Shown: positions 8,050 to 14,757 of the stretch, piece by piece | Layout: each line of letters starts with the position of its first letter | How positions within the stretch are numbered: the stretch's first letter is position 1 | Assembly: GCA_902494535.1 (NCBI GenBank) | Contig: CABUTO010000027.1 | Coordinates: 1-32,445 of the forward strand | Length of the DNA stretch: 32,445 nt | Source of the DNA: an uncultured Collinsella sp. | GTDB lineage: Bacteria; Actinomycetota; Coriobacteriia; Coriobacteriales; Coriobacteriaceae | Reading direction: 5' to 3' | Program-made: the position numbers and the translations under genes | Notes under the pieces: model-generated | Database searches by the model: none | Seen by the model: only the letters and a program-made list of their open reading frames with translations | What the model was told of the DNA's origin: nothing

Positions 8050-8676
8050 TTATGCCAGGCCGAGACCGGCGACCCAATCACGAACCCCGGACTCGTCCAC
8101 ACTGGACGAGAAGCGCTGGCCCTCCTGCCACTCCCCGCTGCCCGCGGCCTCGGCGAGTAGCTCGCCGCTCCGGCCAAGACTCGAGGAGGAAGAGGTGCAG
8201 AACGGGAGCACCGTCTTGCCGTCCCAGTCGTTGCCTGAGATGAAGTTGTCGATGGGCCAGGCCGCGATGCCCCACCAGATGGGATACCCCACGAGCACGG
8301 TGTCGTAGTTCTCCCAGCCGTCCGGCGTGACCTGCGTAAGCTCGACGTCGCGCAGGCTCTCGTCCTCGTGCTCGCGGGTCACGCGGCTACTGTCGTCGGT
8401 CCAGTCGAGGTCATCGTCGGAGTAGGGCTCCGTAGGCGTCACCTTAAAGAGATCGGCGCCGAGCTCGTCGGCGATGGTCTGAGCTACGGCAGCGGTGTGG
8501 CCCTGTGCCGAGTAGTAGGCCACGAGGACGTTGCCGCCTGCAGCGGGCGCGGCGGCGGGCTGGTCCTCGGCGGCGGCTTGGCCGTCGTCACCCTGGTTGC
8601 AACCGGAGAGCATCGTTGCGCACAGCGCGGCTCCGAGTAGGAAGTTTCTTCTAGTCACGGTCGGGTTTGCGGTCAT
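8050..8676 (-). CDS. Tat-exported flavodoxin-like lipoprotein
   Basis: 208 residues. VTRRNFLLGAAL is a good twin-arginine motif (Arg9-Arg10) and LSGC gives lipobox Cys26. A low-complexity Ala/Gln linker follows to about residue 46. The rest is a flavodoxin domain: LVAYYSAQGHTAAVAQ is the FMN phosphate loop and LVGYPIWWGIAAWPIDNFI the second flavin loop. Tat export fits a protein that folds with its flavin in the cytoplasm before secretion. GGAGGAG lies 8 bases before the ATG. It is the second gene of the operon, 46 bases after the AKR. Such exported flavodoxins are seen in anaerobic Actinobacteria and Firmicutes, but their partners are not established. Confidence 0.88.
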   Translation of the reverse strand: MTANPTVTRRNFLLGAALCATMLSGCNQGDDGQAAAEDQPAAAPAAGGNVLVAYYSAQGHTAAVAQTIADELGADLFKVTPTEPYSDDDLDWTDDSSRVTREHEDESLRDVELTQVTPDGWENYDTVLVGYPIWWGIAAWPIDNFISGNDWDGKTVLPFCTSSSSSLGRSGELLAEAAGSGEWQEGQRFSSSVDESGVRDWVAGLGLA

Positions 8677-8722
8677 GGGGCATCTCCTCCGTTGGCTTGG
8701 TTGGTCCGTTATCGTCTGAGCG

Positions 8723-9571
8723 CTACTCCTGCGCGTCGAAATCGGGGCGTATGGCCAGGTAGCCCGCGAGTGCTTCCTCAGTGGCGGTGTAGTAGGTCAT
8801 GGTCCCGTCGAGCTTGGCAATCTCGGCCATCTCGTCTTCGGTGAGGGAGAAGTCGAAGATGTTCGCGTTGTCGGCGATGTGGGCGGGGTTCTTGGAGCCG
8901 GGGATGATGGAGGTGCCCATCTGCACGTGCCAGCGCAGGATCACTTGGGCCGGGGTCTTGCCGTACTTCTCGGCGAGAGCGACGAAGACGGGCTCCTCCA
9001 GAAGACCTTTGTCGCCGTGGCCGAGCGGGTACCACGCCTCGATCACCGTGCCGTACGGCGCGAGGTAGGCGCGCAGGTCGCGCTGGGCGTGGTAGGGGTG
9101 GCACTCAACGGTCACGAGCTGCGGCTTGATGTCGGCGACCTCGATGACCTCGGCAATCTTGTCTTGCGGGAAGTTGGAGAGGCCGAGGGCGCGCACCTTG
9201 CCCGCGCGGTAGGCCTCCTCCATCGTGCGCCACGCGGCCAGGTAGTCGCCTACCGGCTGGTGCAGGATGAGCATGTCGACGTAGTCGAGCCCTAGGCGCT
9301 GGAGCGTGGCGTCCACCGCCGGCATGCCCGCGTCGTAGACGCTCGGCCAGAGCTTGGTGGAGACGAAGATCTTGTCGCGCGCGATGCCGCTTTTGGCGAT
9401 GGCACGGCCCACGGCGCGCTCGTTCGTGTAGGCGTTGGCGGTGTCGATGTGCTCGTAGCCAGCCGCGAGCGCGGCGGTTGCGGCTGGCTCGGCCTCGTCT
9501 GGGGTCATGAGGAAGGTGCCCAAACCCTCGATGGGCATCTCTACGTCGTTGTTGAGCTTCAGATACTCCAT
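8723..9571 (-). CDS. aldo/keto reductase (AKR5-like)
   Basis: 282 residues, an NADPH aldo/keto reductase with tetrad Asp43 and Tyr48 (HIDTANAYTNE), Lys73 (STKLWP) and His104 (LILHQP). The cofactor loop SIIPGSKNPAHI is near residue 235. It resembles the AKR ending at 1667 in length and motifs but is not a near-identical copy. AAGGAGGAG lies directly upstream of the ATG. It is the first gene of the four-gene operon (AKR, flavodoxin lipoprotein, EFR1, hydrolase) and is divergent from the LysR gene, the usual arrangement when the LysR protein controls the adjacent operon. Confidence 0.92.
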   Translation of the reverse strand: MEYLKLNNDVEMPIEGLGTFLMTPDEAEPAATAALAAGYEHIDTANAYTNERAVGRAIAKSGIARDKIFVSTKLWPSVYDAGMPAVDATLQRLGLDYVDMLILHQPVGDYLAAWRTMEEAYRAGKVRALGLSNFPQDKIAEVIEVADIKPQLVTVECHPYHAQRDLRAYLAPYGTVIEAWYPLGHGDKGLLEEPVFVALAEKYGKTPAQVILRWHVQMGTSIIPGSKNPAHIADNANIFDFSLTEDEMAEIAKLDGTMTYYTATEEALAGYLAIRPDFDAQE

Positions 9572-9650
9572 GGTCTCCTCCTTAATGGCGACTTTTCGAA
9601 TACAAGGCTACGGCGTTTACTGACGTGCGAGAAGTTCACGTTGGAATGAT

Positions 9651-9670
9651 GGATATAACCATGGGGTATA
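9651..9670. promoter_or_regulatory. probable LysR operator between the AKR operon and the lysR gene
   Basis: GGATATAACC at 9651-9660 is followed by ATGGGGTATATACGG. TATAACC and GGGTATA form an inverted repeat with one mismatch, compatible with a LysR-type T-N11-A dyad. It lies in the 129-base divergent gap, 41 bases before the LysR start. The same TATAAC plus GGGGT arrangement occurs at 2600-2612. Confidence 0.5.
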
Positions 9671-9700
9671 TACGGCACATAATGCGTGACAGGAGGATCG

Positions 9701-10600
9701 ATGTACAACCCACAGCTTGACACTTTCATCCGCGTGGCGGAGGCGGGCAGCTTCTCCAAAGCGGCACAAGAGTCCTTCATCACGCCCACGGCCGTCATCA
9801 AGCAGATGAACCTGCTGGAGTCGCGGCTAGGCCTTACGCTGTTCCACCGATCGCATCAGGGGCTTTCGCTTACGCGAGCAGGCAGGTCGCTGCTCGCCGA
9901 CGCCCGCCATATCGTGCAGTACTCTCAAGAATCAATCGCACGCGCCCGCGTCGCCGAGCGTGGAGAAAAGCGCATCATCCGCGTGGGAGTGTCGCTCATG
10001 ACGCCCAGCACGCCGCTCACGAAGCTGTGGCCGAAGGTGAAGGAACGTTGCCCTGGCATGAGCCTTCAGGTGGTCACGTTTGAAAACACACCCTCGGCGG
10101 CGCGCGGTTTGGCGAACCTCGGGCAAGACATGGATATCGTGGCGGGGATTTTCGACGATGCCTTTCTTAAAGAGCGCGGGTGCCTGGGCCTCGAGCTTTC
10201 GCGCGAGCCGCTCTGGTGCGCCGTTCCCGTCGACAGCGAACTCGCCAAACGCGACATCGTCACATTCGACGACCTCCACAATCACAGTCTTATGCTTATA
10301 CGCCGGGGCTGGAACGCCGAAATCGACCGCGTGCGCGACGAGATACTCTTGCATCATCCTCAAATCGCGCTCGTAGACTTCCCGCAATATCGGGCGGAGG
10401 TGTTCAATCGCGGCGCGAACGAGGACCTCGCGCTTGCGACGCTGCCGTTGTGGGCCAACGTCCACCCCATGCTCAAAACCGTCCCTACCGATTGGGACTG
10501 TCTCGTGTCTTACGGGCTGCTTCATTCGTCGCACCCCGCAGACCATGTGCGGGAGTTCCTCGATGCGGTGTCTGCCGTGCTCGAGACAGAGCATCGATAG
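9701..10600 (+). CDS. LysR-family transcriptional regulator
   Basis: 299 residues. Residues 1-62 form the winged helix-turn-helix (LDTFIRVAEAGSFSKAAQ, then LESRLGLTLFHRSHQGLSLT). The remainder is the periplasmic-binding-protein-like effector domain, starting near RIIRVGVSLM. The ATG at 9701 follows AGGAGG by 4 bases; a GTG at 9686 is in frame but sits before that site. It is divergent from the AKR-flavodoxin-EFR1-hydrolase operon, and its own upstream gap carries a dyad. It is therefore the likely regulator of that operon and perhaps of the other units with the same motif. The inducer is unknown. Confidence 0.92.
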   Translation: MYNPQLDTFIRVAEAGSFSKAAQESFITPTAVIKQMNLLESRLGLTLFHRSHQGLSLTRAGRSLLADARHIVQYSQESIARARVAERGEKRIIRVGVSLMTPSTPLTKLWPKVKERCPGMSLQVVTFENTPSAARGLANLGQDMDIVAGIFDDAFLKERGCLGLELSREPLWCAVPVDSELAKRDIVTFDDLHNHSLMLIRRGWNAEIDRVRDEILLHHPQIALVDFPQYRAEVFNRGANEDLALATLPLWANVHPMLKTVPTDWDCLVSYGLLHSSHPADHVREFLDAVSAVLETEHR

Positions 10601-10742
10601 GCAATCGCGAACAGATGCGCTTATGCCTATGGGAATAACGGGAACTGGCTTCTGAACTCGCGTTTTGATACCGTCGAGTACCGCCTGATGCTGTTTCGGC
10701 GTCGCCATAGAGCAAAGCCATCAGCGAAATAACGGGAATAAC

Positions 10743-10777
10743 AGCCTCCGAACCTTCTGTTCGGAGGCTTTCTTTTT
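10743..10777 (+). terminator. Rho-independent terminator
   Basis: A perfect 11-bp stem (arms 10743-10753 and 10759-10769) with a 5-base loop is followed by a TTCTTTTT run. It lies 142 bases after the LysR stop. The DNA between them has no supported gene but holds an 11-bp direct repeat, AATAACGGGAA, at 10634-10644 and 10728-10738. Confidence 0.9.
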
Positions 10778-10829
10778 GCATGTCTGCCTAAACGACTCCT
10801 TGCCAAAGCCCCTTGAGCATCGGGCGGCA

Positions 10830-11270
10830 TTATTGAGCGTGGGCGCTATCGTAGGTATCTTTGATCTCTTCCGGCAAATTGTCGGGAATCAGCGCCTTCA
10901 CTCTATCCTCGTTGCCATCTTGGATCGCCTGCTCGTAGTACCAGCATTTGAACTTCAACATATCCAGCGCACGGTTCATGTTCGCGATCTCCGATTCCAT
11001 GTGGGCCTTCCGCTCCTCGAACATGGCCTTGCGCTTGGGATATGTCGATGGGCCCTCCGCGCACCATTCCATGAACAGCCGGATGTCCTTGATCTCCATC
11101 CCAGCCTTCTTCAGGCATTCGATGACCCGAAGCGCCTCGAGTTCCGTATCGCCGAATCGGCGAATGCCGGACGTTCGCTCCAATTCCGGGAACAATCCCT
11201 GCTTGTCGTAATAACGCAGCGTGGAAACGGGCAGATCGAACATCTCCGCCACCTGTCCGATTGTGTACAT
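10830..11270 (-). CDS. MerR-family transcriptional regulator
   Basis: 146 residues. Residues 1-70 are the MerR winged helix (MYTIGQVAEMFDLPVSTLRYYD), followed by a long dimerisation helix rich in charged residues near 90-120. No Cys cluster typical of metal sensors is present, which points to an organic or redox signal as in the NmlR/AdhR-like group. The ATG at 11268-11270 was chosen because GGAGGG lies 5 bases upstream. It is divergent from the CMD-cupin/hydrolase genes, and a perfect ACCTAAA/TTTAGGT dyad lies in the gap. Regulation of that cassette and of itself is inferred from this layout. Confidence 0.9.
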   Translation of the reverse strand: MYTIGQVAEMFDLPVSTLRYYDKQGLFPELERTSGIRRFGDTELEALRVIECLKKAGMEIKDIRLFMEWCAEGPSTYPKRKAMFEERKAHMESEIANMNRALDMLKFKCWYYEQAIQDGNEDRVKALIPDNLPEEIKDTYDSAHAQ

Positions 11271-11301
11271 GGTCCCTCCGGACAAATCTCGAATTTACTC
11301 C

Positions 11302-11344
11302 TTGACCTAAAGTTAGGTTTAGGTATTACCTTTATTTTCGTCAA
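11302..11344. promoter_or_regulatory. MerR-type promoter with operator dyad
   Basis: ACCTAAA (11305-11311) and TTTAGGT (11318-11324) form a perfect inverted repeat with a 6-base centre. It overlaps a plus-strand TTGACC at 11302-11307, so the dyad sits where a MerR protein remodels a promoter spacer. On the minus strand TTGACG (11339-11344) may be the -35 of the merR gene itself. The plus-strand -10 is weak, as expected for activator-dependent promoters. Confidence 0.6.
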
Positions 11345-11382
11345 TACAAATCGGGAGCGCAAGGGATTTTCGCCAAAGGCGC

Positions 11383-11484
11383 ACGCTTGCCGGAACGGTA
11401 TTCGCCGGCGGCTTGAACGGCGTGAGCGAAATCGGCGGGCATCCCGCTCTTGAGCAGGCGCGACGAATGGGCACAGGAGTCTAG
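11383..11484 (+). pseudogene. possible C-terminal remnant of a flavodoxin-family reductase
   Basis: An open frame ending in TAG at 11482-11484 reads LAGTVFAGGLNGVSEIGG and continues HPALEQARRMG. This looks like the C-terminal end of NADPH-dependent FMN reductase/iron-sulfur flavoproteins. No start or FMN-binding N-terminus exists upstream: the frame runs back into the MerR promoter. It lies between that promoter and the CMD-cupin gene, so a flavoprotein gene was probably first in the operon and was lost by deletion. The match rests on short motifs only. Confidence 0.4.
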
Positions 11485-11546
11485 GCGCGGCTTAGCTGGA
11501 CGGAAGCAGTTTTGCACTCAAAACCATCGACAGGAGGAAATCGATC

Positions 11547-12311
11547 ATGGCAATCAAACAGACAGCGGGCAGAGATGCCCTGGGGGACTTTGCTCCCAAA
11601 TTCGCACAGCTCAATGACGATGTACTGTTCGGCGAGGTGTGGAGCCGAGAAGACAGGCTTTCCCTTCGAGACCGCAGCGTGGTGACGGTGGTTGCCTTGA
11701 TGGCACAGGGACTGACGGACTCTTCGTTCAAATATCATCTGATGTCCGCAAAGAACAACGGCGTGACCAGGGCGGAGATAGCGGAAATCCTTACGCACGC
11801 GGCGTTTTACGCAGGCTGGCCCAAGGCATGGGCGGCCTTTCGCATGGCGAAGGAGGTCTGGGCGGATAGCGATGCCGCCGACGCAAGAACCAAGCATCAA
11901 AACGAGATGGCCTTTCCCATCGGTGCCCCCAACGACGCATTTGCGAAGTACTTTATCGGGCAAAGCTACCTCGCGCCCCTTTCCACCGAGCAGGTCGGCA
12001 TTTACAACGTTACGTTCGAGCCAGGCTGCCGCAACAACTGGCACACCCATCACGCCAAAAGCGGCGGCGGGCAGATTCTCGTCTGCGTGGCTGGCCGAGG
12101 GTTTTACCAGGAATGGGGCAAACCGGCACAGGAGCTGTGCCCCGGCGATGTAGTAAATATTCCCGCAGGCGTAAAGCACTGGCACGGTGCGGCGCCCGAC
12201 AGCTGGTTCTCCCATCTCGCGGTGGAGGTTCCGGGCGAGGAGGCCTCCAACGAGTGGTTGGAGCCCGTGGACGACGAGCAATACCTTAAAGCGACTGACA
12301 AGGAGGTTTAG
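11547..12311 (+). CDS. carboxymuconolactone decarboxylase-cupin fusion protein
   Basis: 254 residues with two domains. Residues 1-115 are a carboxymuconolactone decarboxylase (CMD) domain (LRDRSVVTVVALMAQGLTD, then HAAFYAGWPKAW) without the CxxC of AhpD-type peroxidase partners. Residues 140-240 are a cupin with metal-ligand candidates in NNWHTHHAKSGGGQILVCV and PGDVVNIPAGVKHWHG. CAGGAGGAAAT precedes the ATG. The next gene starts 2 bases after its stop, so they form an operon. CMD-cupin fusions occur in gut anaerobes beside flavoproteins and MerR or LysR regulators; the reaction is not established. A decarboxylation or ring-cleavage-product step is one possibility. Confidence 0.88.
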   Translation: MAIKQTAGRDALGDFAPKFAQLNDDVLFGEVWSREDRLSLRDRSVVTVVALMAQGLTDSSFKYHLMSAKNNGVTRAEIAEILTHAAFYAGWPKAWAAFRMAKEVWADSDAADARTKHQNEMAFPIGAPNDAFAKYFIGQSYLAPLSTEQVGIYNVTFEPGCRNNWHTHHAKSGGGQILVCVAGRGFYQEWGKPAQELCPGDVVNIPAGVKHWHGAAPDSWFSHLAVEVPGEEASNEWLEPVDDEQYLKATDKEV

Positions 12312-12313
12312 GT

Positions 12314-13285
12314 ATGGAACAGTTGAATCTGACGCAGGAATGGGACAAAGTGTTCCCCAAAAGCGACAAGGTTGAGCACAGCAAGGCGACCTTCCATAAC
12401 CGATACGGCATCACGCTGGTGGCTGACGTCTACGTGCCTAAGAACGCGGAAGGCAAGCTGCCCGCCATCGCCGTCAGCGGCCCTTTTGGCGCGGTGAAGG
12501 AGCAGTCCTCCGGTCTGTACGCGCAGAAAATGGCAGAGCTGGGCTTTTTTGCAATTGCCTTTGACCCGTCCTATACCGGCGAGAGCGGCGGCACGCCCCG
12601 CTATGTAGCATCGCCGGACATCAACACCGAGGACTTCTGCGCAGCGGTGGATTTCCTCTCTGTGCAGGAAAGCGTTGACCCGGAGCGTATCGGCATCATC
12701 GGTATCTGCGGTTGGGGCGGCATGGCAGTCAATGCGGCGGCCATCGACACCCGTATCAAAGCTACCGCGGCTATGACCATGTACGACATGACCCGTGTGA
12801 CCGCCAACGGCTATTTTGACGCCGAGGATTCCGAGCAGGCGCGCTTTGAAAAGCGGAAAGCGCTGAATGAGCAGCGCACCGAGGACTATAAAAACGGCAG
12901 CTATGCGCTGGCGGGCGGCGTGGTCGATCCGCTACCGGAGGATGCGCCGCAGTTTGTAGCGGACTATTGCGCCTACTACAAAACTCCGCGAGGCTATCAT
13001 CCCCGCAGCCTGAACTCCAACGGTGGCTGGAATGCGACGTCTTCGCTGTCATTTTTGAATATGCCGATTTTGCAATATAGCAGCGAAATCCGCTCTGCTG
13101 TGTTGCTGGTGCATGGCGAGAAGGCGCACTCCCGCTATTTCAGCGAAACCGCGTACAGCAAGCTGACCGGGGACAACAAGGAATTGCTCATTATCCCCGG
13201 CGCCAACCACACCGACCTTTACGATCAGATGGACATCATTCCGTTTGGAAAGCTGAAGGCATTCTTTGAGGAATATCTGAAATAA
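12314..13285 (+). CDS. alpha/beta hydrolase with Cys in the nucleophile position
   Basis: 323 residues, alpha/beta hydrolase fold similar to the YcjY/dienelactone-hydrolase-like group, with no signal peptide. The nucleophile elbow is IGIIGICGWGGMAVNAA, so Cys132 replaces the usual serine, as in dienelactone hydrolase, and Trp134 stands where the last Gly of GxCxG is expected. The histidine is likely the one in PGANHTDLYD near the C-terminus. It starts 2 bases after the CMD-cupin stop with AAGGAGG before it. Codon use looks less GC-biased at third positions than in the reductase island, hinting at a different origin for this cassette. The substrate is unknown; a lactone, ester or thioester is inferred. 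Confidence 0.85.
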   Translation: MEQLNLTQEWDKVFPKSDKVEHSKATFHNRYGITLVADVYVPKNAEGKLPAIAVSGPFGAVKEQSSGLYAQKMAELGFFAIAFDPSYTGESGGTPRYVASPDINTEDFCAAVDFLSVQESVDPERIGIIGICGWGGMAVNAAAIDTRIKATAAMTMYDMTRVTANGYFDAEDSEQARFEKRKALNEQRTEDYKNGSYALAGGVVDPLPEDAPQFVADYCAYYKTPRGYHPRSLNSNGGWNATSSLSFLNMPILQYSSEIRSAVLLVHGEKAHSRYFSETAYSKLTGDNKELLIIPGANHTDLYDQMDIIPFGKLKAFFEEYLK

Positions 13286-13392
13286 GGCGTGCCTTGATTC
13301 AATGCCAAGTCTCCAGCAACGATTCTTCTAAAGAGTGGGAGTAGCTGAAACGAGGCGATTGATTAACTCCATTCGTTTTGGTTACAAGAAAA

Positions 13393-13414
13393 CATGCTGC
13401 GCGCCTGCAGCATG
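13393..13414 (+). promoter_or_regulatory. hairpin next to the ribosome binding site of the FMN reductase gene
   Basis: CATGCTGC (13393-13400) and GCAGCATG (13407-13414) form a perfect 8-bp stem with a 6-base loop. The stem ends directly beside the AGGGAGAGGGA ribosome site of the gene starting at 13431. A weak promoter (TTGATT at 13359-13364, TACAAG at 13383-13388) would start the transcript near the hairpin. It could be an operator, an mRNA-stabilising 5' stem or an attenuator. Confidence 0.45.
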
Positions 13415-13430
13415 AGGGAGAGGGAATCCT

Positions 13431-13961
13431 ATGAAAATCGTTGTATTGAGCGGCAGACCGCGCAAGGGCGCCAATACCGACACCATGGTCGAGGCGTTTG
13501 CCGAGACCGCGCGCGAGGGCGGTCATACGGTCGAGGTCGTCCGCGTTGCCAGCAAGAAGATCGCCGGCTGCTTGGGATGCCAGTACTGCTTTGCCCATGA
13601 GGGCACCTGCGTGCAGAAGGACGACATGGCCGACGTGATCGAGTCACTGAAAGACGCCGAAATGGTTGTCTTCGCTTCGCCCATCTACTGGTTTGATATC
13701 ACTGCGCAGGAGAAGTCTGCTATTGACCGCCTGTACGCCTTCGGTGCCACGGGCTTCCCGTTCACCAAGACGGCCCTTTTGCTCGATAGCCACAGCGAGG
13801 GCGTCTATGATGCGGCGATCGCTATGTACAAGTCAACCTGCGCGTACTGCAAGTGGGAGGACCAAGGCATTATCACCATCAGCGGTATGACCGAGCGCGA
13901 TAGCATGGCATCGTCGCCCAAGTTGGAAGAGGTGCGAGAGCTCGCTCGCAAGCTCGCCTAA
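13431..13961 (+). CDS. NADPH-dependent FMN reductase / iron-sulfur flavoprotein-like
   Basis: 176 residues, flavodoxin fold. VVLSGRPRKGANTDTMVEAF is the FMN phosphate loop. The segment GCLGCQYCFAHEGTC has the compact cysteine motif of iron-sulfur flavoproteins, and VFASPIYWFDITAQ is the second flavin loop. Further cysteines lie in STCAYCKWED. It is probably cytoplasmic and may carry a 4Fe-4S cluster in addition to FMN. AGAGGGA precedes the ATG, with a perfect hairpin just before it. It follows the hydrolase by 145 bases and may be transcribed separately. It is likely an electron donor or reductase for the MerR cassette. Confidence 0.88.
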   Translation: MKIVVLSGRPRKGANTDTMVEAFAETAREGGHTVEVVRVASKKIAGCLGCQYCFAHEGTCVQKDDMADVIESLKDAEMVVFASPIYWFDITAQEKSAIDRLYAFGATGFPFTKTALLLDSHSEGVYDAAIAMYKSTCAYCKWEDQGIITISGMTERDSMASSPKLEEVRELARKLA

Positions 13962-13971
13962 GGGCAAGAAG

Positions 13972-14043
13972 AACGCATGGCAATCGGTGTTGGTGGAAAA
14001 TGTTTGCTATCCTTACCAAGAGGAATGCTGATTGCCATGCGTT
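13972..14043. repeat. perfect 14-bp inverted repeat bounding 72 bases
   Basis: AACGCATGGCAATC (13972-13985) and its exact complement (14030-14043) enclose 44 bases. Inside, TTGGTGGA and TCCTTACCAA can extend the pairing imperfectly. It starts 10 bases after the FMN reductase stop and has no T run. It could be a terminator-like stem, a tiny MITE or the ends of a lost element. Confidence 0.6.
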
Positions 14044-14070
14044 GATGCTTCCGCGGACAATTCCGGCGTG

Positions 14071-14573
14071 CTAAAATGCCTTCTCGTTCAAGAATTCCCT
14101 GAACGCGGGAATGTCAAAGCCAACGAGACCACGCCCGCGCTCTCCAATGACGCCGTCCTCCAGGAGGCGGCGTTTGTATTGGCTTGCGTAGTTGCTGGCG
14201 ACGCCCATGCGTTTGGCTATCTCCGAGACCCTGCTGGGGCCAGAATCGGGCAGCATCGCGAGCAAAAACTCAATGTCTTTATCGGAAAGCTCCCGATAGG
14301 TCGTTTCGAGAGAAGCCCGATGTCATGCTTCTCGAGTTGCCTGAAGACGCCATTCATGCGCGTGCGCCAGTTGCCCCGGGCCTCTTGAGCATATGTCCAA
14401 TCGATGCCCATTGGGCCAATTTGAACACCGTTTATGCGCGCGTGAGGCTGTGAGAGGTAGCTATCTGCGGCTTCTTTGGTTCGCTCGATAATATCTTCGA
14501 GCATGCCTGGCATGGCGGAGACATTTGCTGCAATCCATGGTGGCCCCTTTGCAGGTTTTGCTAATTTTTGCAA
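14071..14573 (-). pseudogene. frameshifted C-terminal fragment of an AAA-type ATPase with winged helix
   Basis: The last 60-80 residues read ELSDKDIEFLLAMLPDSGPS, then RVSEIAKRMGVASNYASQYK and GERGRGLVGFDIPAFREFL. This is the C-terminal winged-helix end of ATP-binding proteins common in Coriobacteriia. The upstream part (IIERTKEAADSYLSQP, EARGNWRTRMNGVFRQLEKH) is in another frame. The two join through a one-base shift near 14314, where LEKHDIGLLS would continue as ETTYRELSD. No Walker motifs are present in the window, so the ATPase core is missing. It is therefore a remnant on both counts. Confidence 0.6.
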
Positions 14574-14603
14574 CTTTTGCTAACTTTTGCAAGTTTTGCT
14601 AAC
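14556..14603. repeat. short tandem repeat of TTTTGCTAA/TTTTGCAAC-like units
   Basis: Five consecutive 9-10-base units follow each other: TTTTGCTAA, TTTTTGCAAC, TTTTGCTAAC, TTTTGCAAG, TTTTGCTAAC. They alternate between GCTAA and GCAA forms. They lie at the broken upstream edge of the ATPase remnant. There are no spacers, so this is not CRISPR. It may be a slippage product or clustered protein-binding sites. Confidence 0.75.
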
Positions 14604-14679
14604 GGCTTAACATGTCTTGTTCCGTGGGATTGCAGGAGTGAAAAACGGGGATTCCTATTATTCCGGCTACGTTGCAGCG

Positions 14680-14721
14680 AGCGGGGCCGAAGCGCGATGT
14701 TGCTGCGCTCCGGCCCCCGCT
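14680..14721 (-). terminator. strong hairpin downstream of the topoisomerase operon
   Basis: A long GC-rich stem (about 16 bp with one bulge or mismatch, arms 14680-14695 and 14705-14721) lies 37 bases past the ParC-like stop codon on the minus strand. No clear T run follows, so it may work as a bidirectional or RNA-stabilising end. Confidence 0.5.
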
Positions 14722-14757
14722 GCTTTGTAAACCCATGACGGTTTGGCCACCGTTGTT

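Noticed and set aside
14556..14603. Possible CRISPR-like repeats
   Set aside because: Units of 9-10 bases follow each other without spacers and no cas genes are present, so it is a simple tandem repeat.
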